From the NCBI GenBank assembly GCA_945873695.1, contig CAMCDX010000001.1:28080-92079 (forward strand): a stretch of 64,000 bases of DNA, given 5' to 3'. Positions 1 through 9,121 of the stretch are shown piece by piece; position 1 is the first letter of the stretch; every line of letters begins with the position of its first letter. A program made the translations under genes and the position numbers. This DNA is from an uncultured Clostridia bacterium (GTDB lineage Bacteria > Bacillota > Clostridia > Oscillospirales > Oscillospiraceae). The notes beneath the pieces were generated by a model. It ran no database searches, was not told where the DNA came from, and saw nothing but the letters and a program-made list of their open reading frames with translations.

Positions 1-649
1 GCCTGTTTTTCTCCGGCTGCTTGCCGAAAAGGCTTCGGTACCACTTTTTGAAATGGTAGTAGGCGGGCTTGGACCGCAGCCGGGCCAGGTGGCCGGGCAT
101 GGCTCCCACGTTGGGATTGATGGACATGCCGTTGTCGTTGAGGATGACCACCAGGGGCTCCCCGGAGGCGCCGGCATTGTTCAGTCCCTCGTAGGCCAGG
201 CCGCCGGTGAGGGCGCCGTCGCCGATGAGGGCCAGGACGCTGTAATCCTCGTGCCGCAGCGTTCTGGCTCTTGCCATGCCCAGGGCAACAGACACGGAGT
301 TGGAGGCATGCCCCGCAATGAAGGCGTCGTGGACACTCTCATAGGGCTTTGGAAAGCCGGAAAGCCCCCCGAACTGGCGGAGGGTGGCAAACAGCTCCCG
401 ACGGCCTGTCAGGGCCTTGTGGACGTAGCACTGGTGGCCTACGTCGAACACCAGCCGGTCCCGGGAGGTGTCGAACACCCGGTGGATGGCCACTGTCAGC
501 TCTACAGCTCCCAGGTTGGAGGCCAGGTGGCCGCCGGTCCGGGACACATTTTCGATCAAAAACTCCCGCAGCTCCTGACACAGCCGGGGCAGTTGTTCTT
601 TCTCCAGCCCCTTCACGTCGGCGGGAGAGTGGATGGTTTCCAATATCAT
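1..649 (-). CDS. dxs: 1-deoxy-D-xylulose-5-phosphate synthase, N-terminal part (truncated by window edge)
   Basis: Manual minus-strand translation MILETIHSPADVKGLEKEQLPRLCQELREFLIENVSRTGGHLASNLGAVELTVAIHRVFD...VGHQCYVHKALTGR...GDGALTGGLAYEGLNNAG; typical DXS N-terminus. Absent from ORF track because it has no stop inside the window. Confidence 0.95.
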   Translation of the reverse strand, partial: MILETIHSPADVKGLEKEQLPRLCQELREFLIENVSRTGGHLASNLGAVELTVAIHRVFDTSRDRLVFDVGHQCYVHKALTGRRELFATLRQFGGLSGFPKPYESVHDAFIAGHASNSVSVALGMARARTLRHEDYSVLALIGDGALTGGLAYEGLNNAGASGEPLVVILNDNGMSINPNVGAMPGHLARLRSKPAYYHFKKWYRSLFGKQPEKNR

Positions 650-665
650 ACTTGTCGCCTTTCTC

Positions 666-1223
666 TCAGCGATGGAACAGGTGTAAAAAACGGCCGGTCC
701 AGTAGACCACCTTGGTGCTCTGCTTCATGGCGAAGGTCTTGCCCAGTGCCTTGCCGCCGATGGTCAGGCCGGAAATCAAGGCGGTGACCGCCACGGAGAT
801 CAGCACGGACTTCACGCTCAGGGCATTTTGAAGCCGAACCACGATGATGGCGCCGGTGGTGCCGCTGACGATGCCGCAGATGTCCCCCACCACATCGTTG
901 CAGACGCTGGAGACGTGGCTGGCGTTCCGCAGCAGGCGCAGCGCCTCCCTGGCCCCCGGCTCCTTGTGGGCCGCCATGGAGTGAAAGGGACGGGCGTCCG
1001 CCGCCGTGACCGCAACACCGAGGATATCGAACAGGATGCCCAGGCCAATGAACAGCGCCAAAATCAAAAGGGCGACCGCCACACCCGCGCCGTCCAGCAT
1101 CGATTCCGACGCCAGGCTCAGCGCCGCGGACAGGGCGACCGCCAGCAGAAAGACCGTAATGGCCCAACGGTATTGGGAGGGGCTTTTTTTCTTCTCCTCC
1201 CCAGGATGCTTTGTTTTTTTCAA
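666..1223 (-). CDS. oapA: OapA-like multi-pass membrane protein (OLE-associated protein A)
   Basis: Small membrane protein between the OLE-like region and dxs; probable TTG start at 1223 with GGAGG 8 nt upstream (ORF track starts at 1247). Location matches OapA next to OLE RNA in the ispA-dxs neighbourhood. Confidence 0.72.
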   Translation of the reverse strand: MKKTKHPGEEKKKSPSQYRWAITVFLLAVALSAALSLASESMLDGAGVAVALLILALFIGLGILFDILGVAVTAADARPFHSMAAHKEPGAREALRLLRNASHVSSVCNDVVGDICGIVSGTTGAIIVVRLQNALSVKSVLISVAVTALISGLTIGGKALGKTFAMKQSTKVVYWTGRFLHLFHR

Positions 1224-1249
1224 ACAGGATGACCTCCGTTGTATCAAAA

Positions 1250-1908
1250 ACGCTAAGCCGGCGGCAGCGGAAAAAGTAAATCTTACGGCTTAGGTACGGG
1301 TCGGATTTCCCCGCGGCGCACCTCTCGTTGCCGATGGAGGCGGTTCCCCTTTCAGTGCCGCAGCGTGTCGTCGCCAGTTCACGCTACCCGATTGCCACTT
1401 AGTCCGCACTGCAATCCTTTTTTCGCCCGGAAAGACAGCCTAGGTGATTTCCACCCCAGTCCGTCCGTCTCTTTAGCCTCTTTTGCAGCCAGGGTTTCAG
1501 AGAGCAGGGGGCCGCCGGCTGCTCCGGCCGGGAGCGAAGGCGGCCTGGCCTCTCATTCGCCATACCCACGCAAGGCAGGCTACGTCTGCACACAGCGTTA
1601 CGGCCCCGCAGGGCCGATGCACCGCATTGCAGGTTCATCATCTGCTTCGTACACAGCTCGGAAATACCGCGATGGGAGTACGGCTGTGCACAAGAGCAGG
1701 TCTCCACGGAAACAGGGTCGGGATAACCATGCCATTGGAAAGCGCCCTGAGTCCGCAAGCGCGCGCCGCGCGCTTCCCCCCAGCACCCACCCAAAACTGG
1801 GCGTATCAAGCAGGCACCAGAGGTTTCATCGGTGTGCCCTTCAGAGGATTTTTAGGCCCTCCCTAGGAGACGGCAGATCTGACTAGAATACTGCGCCGCC
1901 GCTTAGCG
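1250..1908 (-). ncRNA. ole: OLE RNA (ornate, large, extremophilic RNA), ~660 nt
   Basis: Long non-coding gap between ispA and the OapA-like gene, upstream of dxs; own promoter; 5' CGCTAAGCGGCGGC (1908-1895) pairs with 3' GCCGCCGGCTTAGCG (1265-1251), followed by a T-run. No convincing ORF. Confidence 0.75.
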
Positions 1909-1914
1909 AGATTC

Positions 1915-1943
1915 AGTATAACACGATTCTCATAAATATACAA
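1915..1943 (-). promoter_or_regulatory. Sigma-A-type promoter of the OLE-like RNA
   Basis: Minus strand TTGTAT (1943-1938), 17-nt spacer, TATACT (1920-1915); predicted TSS about 1908, coincident with the start of the closing stem. Confidence 0.7.
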
Positions 1944-1993
1944 CATATTCTGTATATACAAATTATGAATTTTTTGATAGCGGGCAGGCAAAT

Positions 1994-2017
1994 GCCGGGG
2001 AGAAAATCCTCCCCGGC
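1994..2017 (-). terminator. Hairpin after ispA
   Basis: Inverted repeat GCCGGGGAGG/CCTCCCCGGC just downstream of the ispA stop; weak T-run. Confidence 0.45.
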
Positions 2018-2024
2018 GCCGGTC

Positions 2025-2900
2025 TTATTTTTTTCGCTCCGCTAAACTGTCCGCCAGGGCAGCCAGGAATCCGTCCTCGTCCCAGGGCGCCACCGCGTCC
2101 CTGGCGGCCCGGGTGCAGGCCAGCACCTTTTTTCCGCAGCCCTCCAGGCCCAGCAGGTCCACGAAGGTCACCTTGCCCTCCTCCTTGTCGGAGCCAATGG
2201 GCTTGCCGAAGTCGGCGTCACCGATGACATCCAGCATATCGTCCCGGATCTGGAAGGCCAGTCCCAGCTGGTAGCCGTACTCCTCCGCGGCGGACAGCAG
2301 CGATTCCCGTCCGCCGGCGGCCGCCACGCCCAGCTTGCAGGCCCCAGCGATCATGGCGCCGGTCTTCAACCGGTGGACCTCCGTCAGTTCCTCCTCCGTT
2401 TTAGGGGCGTGGAGGGTGTCGATCACCTGGCCAGCCACCATGCCGTCGGCCCCCGCGGCGCCCGCCAGGATCAGGGCGCAATTTGCCCGCCGCTCCGGCG
2501 TCAGGCCTGGGGCGGTCAGGATCAGGCGGAAGGCCTCGGGCTGGAGGGCGTCCCCCGCCAGTACCGCCAAGGTCTCGCCGTAGACCTTGTGGTTGGTGGG
2601 CTTTCCCCGGCGGAGGTCATCGTCATCCATGCAGGGCAGGTCGTCGTGGATCAGCGAATAGGTATGCACCAGCTCCAGGGCGCAGGCCACCGGCAGGGTA
2701 TCACGCCAGTCCATCCCCGCCAGCCGGGCGAACTCCAGCGTCAGCACCGGCCGGATGCGCTTGCCACCCGCCAGCAGGGAGTACCGCATGGCTTCGTACA
2801 GGTCGGCCCAGTGGGTGGTCTCCTCGAACTGGGTGCGGAGAAAATGCTCGATCTCCTGGCGGTACGTCTCGTACCGCTGGTCAAACGCCGCTTTTTCCAT
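2025..2900 (-). CDS. ispA: Polyprenyl (farnesyl/geranylgeranyl) diphosphate synthase
   Basis: LLAGGKRIRPVL, LVHTYSLIHDDLPCMDDDDLRRGKPTNHK and FQIRDDMLDVIGD motifs. Confidence 0.95.
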   Translation of the reverse strand: MEKAAFDQRYETYRQEIEHFLRTQFEETTHWADLYEAMRYSLLAGGKRIRPVLTLEFARLAGMDWRDTLPVACALELVHTYSLIHDDLPCMDDDDLRRGKPTNHKVYGETLAVLAGDALQPEAFRLILTAPGLTPERRANCALILAGAAGADGMVAGQVIDTLHAPKTEEELTEVHRLKTGAMIAGACKLGVAAAGGRESLLSAAEEYGYQLGLAFQIRDDMLDVIGDADFGKPIGSDKEEGKVTFVDLLGLEGCGKKVLACTRAARDAVAPWDEDGFLAALADSLAERKK

Positions 2901-2902
2901 GG

Positions 2903-3139
2903 TCAGTCCTCCTGTTCCGCAAAGGGCAGCTCCACGGGGGCGCCGTCGGCGCCCTTCATCAGCTTCACCACCTGCTGCTCCGCCTGGTCCAGCTGTTTGG
3001 AGCAGGACGCGATCAGCTTCGTGCCCTCCTCAAAGAGGGCCAGGGAATCCGCCAGGGGCGCGTCGCCCTTCTCCAGGGCTGCCACGATCTCCTCCAGCCG
3101 TTGGAGCTGCTGCTCGAATGCCGCTTTCTTTCCACTCAT
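2903..3139 (-). CDS. xseB: Exodeoxyribonuclease VII small subunit
   Basis: FEQQLQRLEEIVAALEKGDAPLADSLALFEEGTKLI; adjacent to xseA. Confidence 0.95.
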   Translation of the reverse strand: MSGKKAAFEQQLQRLEEIVAALEKGDAPLADSLALFEEGTKLIASCSKQLDQAEQQVVKLMKGADGAPVELPFAEQED

Positions 3140-4338
3140 GGATGTACCTCCTCAACTTTGGCGGTGAAGCCGCCCTCTCCCAGTGTAACGGAGACCCGGT
3201 CCCCGGGCGACGCGTCACGATAGCTTTTCATGATCTGTCCTTGTTCATTCTGGGCCATGGCGTAGCCCCGGCCCAGGACCTTCAGGGGGCTCATGGCGTC
3301 CAGGGACGCCGCCAGGGCGGCGAAGCTCTGCCGCTTCCGGGCCATCTGGCCGGAGGCCAGGTCCCCCAGCCGCTGCTGGACGTGGACCAGCTCCATCCGC
3401 TTGTCCTGCACATAGGCCAGCTGGTCCGTCATCACCCGCTTTTGGGCCAGGGAGTCCAGCTTCTCCCGCAGGGCCTCCAGCCGGGCCGTTTCGCTCTGCT
3501 CCATCCGCTCCCCGGCGCCCCGGAGCCACCGCAGCAGCTCCACCTGATCCGGTACGGCGATCTCGGCGGCGTTGGAGGGCGTGCTGGCCCGTGCGTCCGC
3601 CACGAAGTCGGAGATGGTCACATCCGGCTCATGGCCCACGGCGGAAATCACCGGCGTCTTGCAGTCGTAGATGGCCCGGGCCACCCGCTCGTCGTTGAAG
3701 GCCCACAGATCCTCCATGGAGCCGCCGCCCCGGCCGGTGATGATGACGTCGCCGGTCTTCCACTTATCCGCGTATCGGATGGCCCCGGCGATCTCCGGCG
3801 GTGCCTCGGCGCCCTGGACCCGCACCGGCAGCAAAATCACCTTGGCAATCGGGTAGCGGCGGCGCAGGATGCGGATCATATCGTGGACCGCGGCGCCGGC
3901 AGAGGAAGTGACGATGGCGATCTTCTCCGGGTAGGCGGGCAGGGGCTTCTTGTGGGCGGGGTCGAACAGGCCCTCGGCGTACAGCTTGGCCTTCAGCTGC
4001 TCGAAGGCAGCCGCCAGGTCCCCCACGCCCTCGGGGGTCATGGTGTTGCAGTACAGCTGGTAGGCCCCGTCCCGGGGGAACACCGTCACCCGGCCCGTCA
4101 CCAGCACCTTCATGCCGTTCTCCGGCCGGAACCGAAGTTTCATAGCGGCGCTCTTGAACATGACGCAGCGGATGGCGCCCTCCGGGTCCTTCAGGGAGAA
4201 ATAATGGTGGCCGGATGGGTACATCTTGTAGTTGGACAGCTCGCCCCGGACGCAGATGTTTTGCAGCATGGGCTCGCCGTCCAACAGGAGCTTGACCAGA
4301 TTGTTGACTTCGGTAACGCCGAAGATGTGTTGTTCCAT
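3136..4338 (-). CDS. xseA: Exodeoxyribonuclease VII large subunit
   Basis: FGVTEVNNLVKLLLDGEPMLQNICVRGELSNYK..., IAIVTSSAGAAVHDMIRILRRRYP, GRGGGSMEDLWAFNDE. Confidence 0.96.
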   Translation of the reverse strand: MEQHIFGVTEVNNLVKLLLDGEPMLQNICVRGELSNYKMYPSGHHYFSLKDPEGAIRCVMFKSAAMKLRFRPENGMKVLVTGRVTVFPRDGAYQLYCNTMTPEGVGDLAAAFEQLKAKLYAEGLFDPAHKKPLPAYPEKIAIVTSSAGAAVHDMIRILRRRYPIAKVILLPVRVQGAEAPPEIAGAIRYADKWKTGDVIITGRGGGSMEDLWAFNDERVARAIYDCKTPVISAVGHEPDVTISDFVADARASTPSNAAEIAVPDQVELLRWLRGAGERMEQSETARLEALREKLDSLAQKRVMTDQLAYVQDKRMELVHVQQRLGDLASGQMARKRQSFAALAASLDAMSPLKVLGRGYAMAQNEQGQIMKSYRDASPGDRVSVTLGEGGFTAKVEEVHP

Positions 4339-4431
4339 GGGCTGCCTCCTAACAGGTTGTCCCTTGACGGGAAAACAAAGAAAAGCAGAGCCGGACGGGG
4401 AACTTTCCCCCTGCCCCGCTCTGCCGTTTGC

Positions 4432-4881
4432 TTATTCGCCGGTCTCCTGCCGCACGAAGCTGCCCAGGATGCCGTTGATGAACTTCACCGTCTCCGGCGT
4501 CTCATACTTCTTGGCGATCTCCACCGCCTCGTTGATGGAGACGCTGTTGGGGATATCCGGCATGTACAGGATCTCGTACATAGCCACCCGCATGATGGCG
4601 GAGGCCACCAGGGGGATGCGGGCAAAGTTCCAGCCCTTGGCGTACTTGGCGATGTAGCCGTCCAGTTCCGCCCCGTGTTCGTCCACGCCCTTCACCAGAC
4701 GGCGGATGTACTCCGCCTGCTTGGCGTTGGGAGACTCCTGGTAGATCTCGTCCTCCGCCGCCAGGGTGGCAAAGGTCTCCGCCGTCAGGCGGTCATCCAG
4801 CAGGGCATCCACATCCTTGTCCGTGAAGCTCAACTCATAGGAGAGATGGATCGCAATCTCCCGCGCAGTGTTCCGTACCAT
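4432..4881 (-). CDS. nusB: Transcription antitermination factor NusB
   Basis: [14 protein letters not shown]..., [31 protein letters not shown]-type pattern. Confidence 0.93.
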   Translation of the reverse strand: [149 protein letters not shown]

Positions 4882-4906
4882 AAACTTTCTCGTCCTTTTC
4901 TCTCTT

Positions 4907-5284
4907 TTACGCCAGGGTCACGCCGCCCACGTGGATGTTCACGGCGCTCACAGAACAGCCGGTCATGGCCTCCACCGCGGAGATAACCGCCTTCTGGGCG
5001 TTCTCCGCCACCTCGGGGATGGGGGTGCCGTACTGCACCGTCAGGTACAGGTCCAGCACCAGGGCCGCGCCGGTCATATCGATCTTGACGCCCTTGGCGC
5101 CCTTCTGCGCGTTCTTCTTATTGCTCACCAGGTCCGTGACGCTGCCGCCCAGAGGGGTCATCATGCCGGAGACGCCTTCCACGTCCCGCACGGCCCCCAC
5201 GGCGATGGCGGCGATGACCTCCTCGGAGATGTTGATGCTGCCATTTTCCTCCGGCAGGGTCATATAATCCTTGCTCTCGCCCAT
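4907..5284 (-). CDS. Asp23/Gls24 family envelope stress response protein
   Basis: GSINISEEVIAAIAVGAVRDVEGVSGM...VNIHVGGVTL. Confidence 0.9.
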   Translation of the reverse strand: MGESKDYMTLPEENGSINISEEVIAAIAVGAVRDVEGVSGMMTPLGGSVTDLVSNKKNAQKGAKGVKIDMTGAALVLDLYLTVQYGTPIPEVAENAQKAVISAVEAMTGCSVSAVNIHVGGVTLA

Positions 5285-5373
5285 TCTATCGAATCTCCTT
5301 ACTCATTTATCCTTGGTAAAAGGTCATATTCTTAGGTTGTTATTGTACCATGTCCCGCCGTAAATTACAACTG

Positions 5374-5955
5374 CTAATTTGCGGCCATGATCTTGATTCC
5401 GCTGGCGGGGTAGCCAGTCTCCGTCATGGTGATGTCGGTGATTTTGGCCACATCCTCTTTCGTCAGCTCCCCGGTGCCGGTAGACACCACCACACTGATG
5501 CTGTCCTCTCCCATGAAGGCCACGCAGTCGGCGTAGCCCTTGGCGGTAACCAGGTTCTCAATCTGGGCCTCCTTCATGGTGTAGGACGCCAGGACGGCGA
5601 TGCCCTCGCTGGCCTCGTTGGCCACGGTCTGGTCCGCGCCCTCCTGCTCCGCCGCCTCCTGAAGGAGGCTGACGGCGCTGTCCCGGGCCTGCTGCCGGGT
5701 CAGCCGGGCAGAGGCAAAGTAGTCGGAGCCGGTATAGACCTCCGTCTCATCCACCTGGCCCGGCTCCTCTTCCCCGCCGTCCTCCCGGCCGGAAACCAGG
5801 GCGGCCTCGCCCAGGATCTTGGTGCCGGTCTCCTGGGTTTCCTTGGCCTCTTCCGTCGCCCGGTCCCCGGAGAACTTCCAGTTCAGCGCCGCAGCGCCGC
5901 ATACCAGCAGCGCCATGGCCACTACCACCGCGTTTCGTCTCAGTCTGCTGCTCAT
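5374..5955 (-). CDS. spoIIIAH: Stage III sporulation protein AH
   Basis: MSSRLRRNAVVVAMALLVCGAAALNWKFSG..., last gene of the spoIIIA operon; start refined from the ORF track. Confidence 0.88.
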   Translation of the reverse strand: MSSRLRRNAVVVAMALLVCGAAALNWKFSGDRATEEAKETQETGTKILGEAALVSGREDGGEEEPGQVDETEVYTGSDYFASARLTRQQARDSAVSLLQEAAEQEGADQTVANEASEGIAVLASYTMKEAQIENLVTAKGYADCVAFMGEDSISVVVSTGTGELTKEDVAKITDITMTETGYPASGIKIMAAN

Positions 5956-5978
5956 AGGTCCTTTCCTCCTCCAAACGA

Positions 5979-6494
5979 TCACTGCCATTTTGCCACGGTG
6001 ACCCGATCGGCGGAAAGGCCGGTCAGAGCCGTCACCGCCTCGGTCACCGCCAGCTTCACCTCCGCCCGGTCGCCTCCCTGGCACACCACCAGAGCTCCCC
6101 GGTACGTGGGCCGCCGAGTCTGGGTCACCACCGGCTCCTCGCCGTCGTCTCCATCCGTCAGCACCGTCTCGGACCGCCGCTCGTAGTCCTCCGGCGCCTC
6201 CACGGAGCCTTTGTAAGAGAGTTCCGTGTCCTGGGCCAGCTGGCGAATGTCCTCGGTATCCACCGTCAGCATCACCTGGACCTGGCCCACGCCGCTGATC
6301 TTGGAGAGGATATCCTCCATCTCCCCTTCCACATCCCGCTCCGTCCGGGTCTCCGGCACGCCGCCGGAGATTGCCGTCTCCCGCCGCCCACTGGGCCATA
6401 ACAGCAGCACGACGCCGATCAGCACCACCAGCGCCACGAATTTGTATTTCTCCCATAGTATCCGTACTCCTTCAGTTTTCTTCTTCCTGTCCAT
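5979..6494 (-). CDS. spoIIIAG: Stage III sporulation protein AG
   Basis: MDRKKKTEGVRILWEKYKFVALVVLIGVVLLL...ILSKISGVGQVQVMLT...RRPTYRGALVVCQGG. Confidence 0.9.
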   Translation of the reverse strand: MDRKKKTEGVRILWEKYKFVALVVLIGVVLLLWPSGRRETAISGGVPETRTERDVEGEMEDILSKISGVGQVQVMLTVDTEDIRQLAQDTELSYKGSVEAPEDYERRSETVLTDGDDGEEPVVTQTRRPTYRGALVVCQGGDRAEVKLAVTEAVTALTGLSADRVTVAKWQ

Positions 6495-6957
6495 GCCAAA
6501 CCTGCCTCTCCCGGGAGATTCCCAGTGTTTCCGCCATGTAGGACGACAGCTCTTCGGACCAAGGGCCGTGGATCTCCGTCCGGACAGGCACCGGCACACC
6601 GTCGCCGCCGGTCTCCGTCTCCACCCGGACCCGGACCTCCAGACCCAGCTCCTCCGCTTTGTCCGATATATATGACGCTGTCCGCTCCGCTATGCCTGAC
6701 GCCAGGGCCTCCTCCTGGTCAGCGGACAGCTCCTCCTGCCGCTTCTCGATGGCCCTGGCCCAGTCCTCCATCCCCGTGTCCAGGCCGGAGAGGTCGATCT
6801 CCGCCGCCGGCCGCAGCAGCACCGCCAGCAGCAAAAGGCCCCCGCTAAAGCCGGCGATCTTCCGCAGGCTCCCCTCCGGCACCAGGGTCTGCACCACCGA
6901 CAGCAGCAGCGTCACCGTCACCACCGCCGTCAGCCACTCCCGCGCCGCCGCCATCAT
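6472..6957 (-). CDS. spoIIIAF: Stage III sporulation protein AF
   Basis: MMAAAREWLTAVVTVTLLLSVVQTLVPEGSLRKIAGFSGGLLLLAVLLRP; overlaps the spoIIIAE stop. Confidence 0.88.
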   Translation of the reverse strand: MMAAAREWLTAVVTVTLLLSVVQTLVPEGSLRKIAGFSGGLLLLAVLLRPAAEIDLSGLDTGMEDWARAIEKRQEELSADQEEALASGIAERTASYISDKAEELGLEVRVRVETETGGDGVPVPVRTEIHGPWSEELSSYMAETLGISRERQVWHGQEEEN

Positions 6958-8030
6958 ACCGTCACCGCCGATACCGACGCCAGGATGGACACCAGCAGCA
7001 GCAGGGCGCAGGCACCGGTCATGCCCAGCACCAGCCCAAAGGCTCCCCCCAGGCCGTCGATGAGCTTGCACAGTCCCGGAGCGCCCACGGCGGAGGCCAG
7101 GAAGGCGGTGAGCTTGTACAGCAAATACTGGATGCCCAGCTGCAAAAAGGGGTAGGCGCAGGCCGCCAGCACCGCCAGCATCCCGAAAACGCCGATGGTG
7201 CCCCGAAGCAGTCCCGCTCCCGCCAGCACCGTCTCCGACACCTCGGAGATGATCCCCCCCACCACCGGCACCACGCCGGAGATGGCAGCTTTCGCCACCT
7301 TCACCCGGGCGCTGTCCGCCGTGCCGGACACCACCCGGACCACGGAGAGGTATACCGTGAAGGCGATGAGAGGCGTGGTCAGCAGCCATGTGGTCACCTT
7401 CTTCACCCCCGCTGCGATGGCCCCCAGCGGCCCCTCCGGCAGGCAGGCGGAGGCGGTGAGGACGCCGATGTACAGGTACACCAGCGGCAGCAGCACTCCC
7501 TTGGCCAGCCGTAAAAACAGGTCCACCAGGAACACCGTGGCCACCTGCTGGAAGGTGGCGGTGGTGATGGCGCCGGAGGCGGCGGTTGCCGCCGCCAGGG
7601 TGGGCAGCAGCGCCTGGGAGAAGGCGGACAGGTCCTCCATGGTCCGGGCCCCCAGGCCGATGAGATTGTCCAGGCTCCCCGCCGCCGCCAGGGTTACGGA
7701 TAGTGCCCCCGCCATGGGCAGGAAGGGTGATGACCGTCCTCCCGCTCCCTGGTGGAAGCCCTCCACCGCACCGCACAGCACCACGATCAACAAAATGGAC
7801 GCCGCGCCCCGGACACGCTGTGTCAGCACTTCCTTTGCCTGGTCCCCGGTCCAGGCCAGCACCTTCGCCACACCGCCGGTGAAGTCCTCCGGCTCGGTAT
7901 CTTCCAGATCCTCCAGTACCTCCTCCGCCCCGGGGGGCAGGGCATCGGTCACGTCTTCGGGGATGTCCGCCCCCCGGGCGGGCACCGTCAGCGCCGCCGT
8001 CAGCGCCAGCGCCAGGATCATCATTCTCAT
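6954..8030 (-). CDS. spoIIIAE: Stage III sporulation protein AE
   Basis: Multi-TM 358-aa product MRMMILALALTAALTV...; operon position. Confidence 0.92.
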   Translation of the reverse strand: MRMMILALALTAALTVPARGADIPEDVTDALPPGAEEVLEDLEDTEPEDFTGGVAKVLAWTGDQAKEVLTQRVRGAASILLIVVLCGAVEGFHQGAGGRSSPFLPMAGALSVTLAAAGSLDNLIGLGARTMEDLSAFSQALLPTLAAATAASGAITTATFQQVATVFLVDLFLRLAKGVLLPLVYLYIGVLTASACLPEGPLGAIAAGVKKVTTWLLTTPLIAFTVYLSVVRVVSGTADSARVKVAKAAISGVVPVVGGIISEVSETVLAGAGLLRGTIGVFGMLAVLAACAYPFLQLGIQYLLYKLTAFLASAVGAPGLCKLIDGLGGAFGLVLGMTGACALLLLVSILASVSAVTV

Positions 8031-8416
8031 CCCATCAGCTCCATCAGCAGTTCCAGCACCGCCCGTAGCAGCGGCAGGGACACCAGCAGGGCGCAGACCG
8101 CTCCCGCCGTCTCCACCACCGACGCCAGGGCGGATTCCCCGGCATCCCGGCAGAGGCCGGCCCCCACCTTCACTACCAGGGCAATGGCTACCGTTTTGTA
8201 CAGCGGCCCGAACAGGGCCAGAGACACGCCGCTGTTCTCCGCCAGTTCCTTGAGGAAGGCGGTCAGCTCCTCCAGGGCGGAGGAGAGGAACAGCAGCACC
8301 GCCACGGCGGCGGCCAGGGTGACCAGCAGGGCCGTCTCCGGGCTGCCCCGCTTCACCACCACCGCCAGCAGCGCCCCGATAACGCACAGGGCCGCCGCCT
8401 GCATGGCCTGTTCCAC
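8027..8416 (-). CDS. spoIIIAD: Stage III sporulation protein AD
   Basis: 129-aa membrane protein, operon position and family look. Confidence 0.9.
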   Translation of the reverse strand: MEQAMQAAALCVIGALLAVVVKRGSPETALLVTLAAAVAVLLFLSSALEELTAFLKELAENSGVSLALFGPLYKTVAIALVVKVGAGLCRDAGESALASVVETAGAVCALLVSLPLLRAVLELLMELMG

Positions 8417-8418
8417 GG

Positions 8419-8613
8419 CTAGAGATCAAACAGCGTCTTGATGAGGTCAAAGAGGTCGCTGATCTCCCGGACCATCATCATCAGCACCACCACAAGGCCC
8501 GCCAGGGTGGTCATCATGGCCTGCTCCTCCCGGCCGGAGCGGACCAGCAGTTGGTTCAGCACCGCCACCAGGATGCCGATGGCGGCAATCTTAAAAATCA
8601 AATCCACATCCAT
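8419..8613 (-). CDS. spoIIIAC: Stage III sporulation protein AC
   Basis: 64 aa MDVDLIFKIAAIGILVAVLNQLLVRSGREEQAMMTTLAGLVVVLMMMV. Confidence 0.93.
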   Translation of the reverse strand: MDVDLIFKIAAIGILVAVLNQLLVRSGREEQAMMTTLAGLVVVLMMMVREISDLFDLIKTLFDL

Positions 8614-8623
8614 ACGCTCGTCC

Positions 8624-9121
8624 TCATATCAGCAAGATCACCACCAGCGCGGCGGCGGAGAAGCACAGGGCGGTGGTCCGCTTCTCCCGCTCCGCCCGGG
8701 TCCGCCGCCGCTCTGCCAGGCTGTCTCCCAGCCGGGCGGAGGCCAGGGCCAGTCCCCGGCAGAGCTGCTCCTCGTCTCCCTGGAGGCTGGCCGCCGCCTC
8801 TTCCACGGCGGCCCGGTCCTCCCGGCACAGGGGCAGGTCCTCCGCAACCCGCCGCCAGGCCGCCGCCGGGGACTCTCCCCGGTTCGCTGCCGCTGAGACG
8901 GCAGCGAAGAAGGCGGTGGTGTCCCCCGCCTGTTCCCGCCCCAGGTCCGCCAGCAGCCGGGGCAGGGGCGCTCTTGTGAGCCGCACCGCCTGGGCCAGCC
9001 GGTCCAGGGCCGCGGCCAGGTCGAACAGCGTCTCCAGTTCCCGGCGGCCCTCCCGGAGCCGGCACTGCCGGAGCCAGGCCCCGCCGCCCAGAACACACAG
9101 CGCTCCCATCAGCTTCATCAT
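8624..9121 (-). CDS. spoIIIAB: Stage III sporulation protein AB
   Basis: MMKLMGALCVLGGGAWLRQCRLREGRRELETLFDLAAAL; start overlaps the spoIIIAA stop. Confidence 0.88.
   Translation of the reverse strand: MMKLMGALCVLGGGAWLRQCRLREGRRELETLFDLAAALDRLAQAVRLTRAPLPRLLADLGREQAGDTTAFFAAVSAAANRGESPAAAWRRVAEDLPLCREDRAAVEEAAASLQGDEEQLCRGLALASARLGDSLAERRRTRAEREKRTTALCFSAAALVVILLI

Noticed and set aside
1365-1886. ORFs of 127-173 aa on both strands within the OLE-like region
   Set aside because: No RBS or domain; the region is better explained as structured RNA.
7752-8441. + strand ORFs opposite the spoIIIA operon (e.g. 352 aa at 7195-8253)
   Set aside because: Ser/Thr/Pro-rich shadow ORFs of spoIIIAB-AE.
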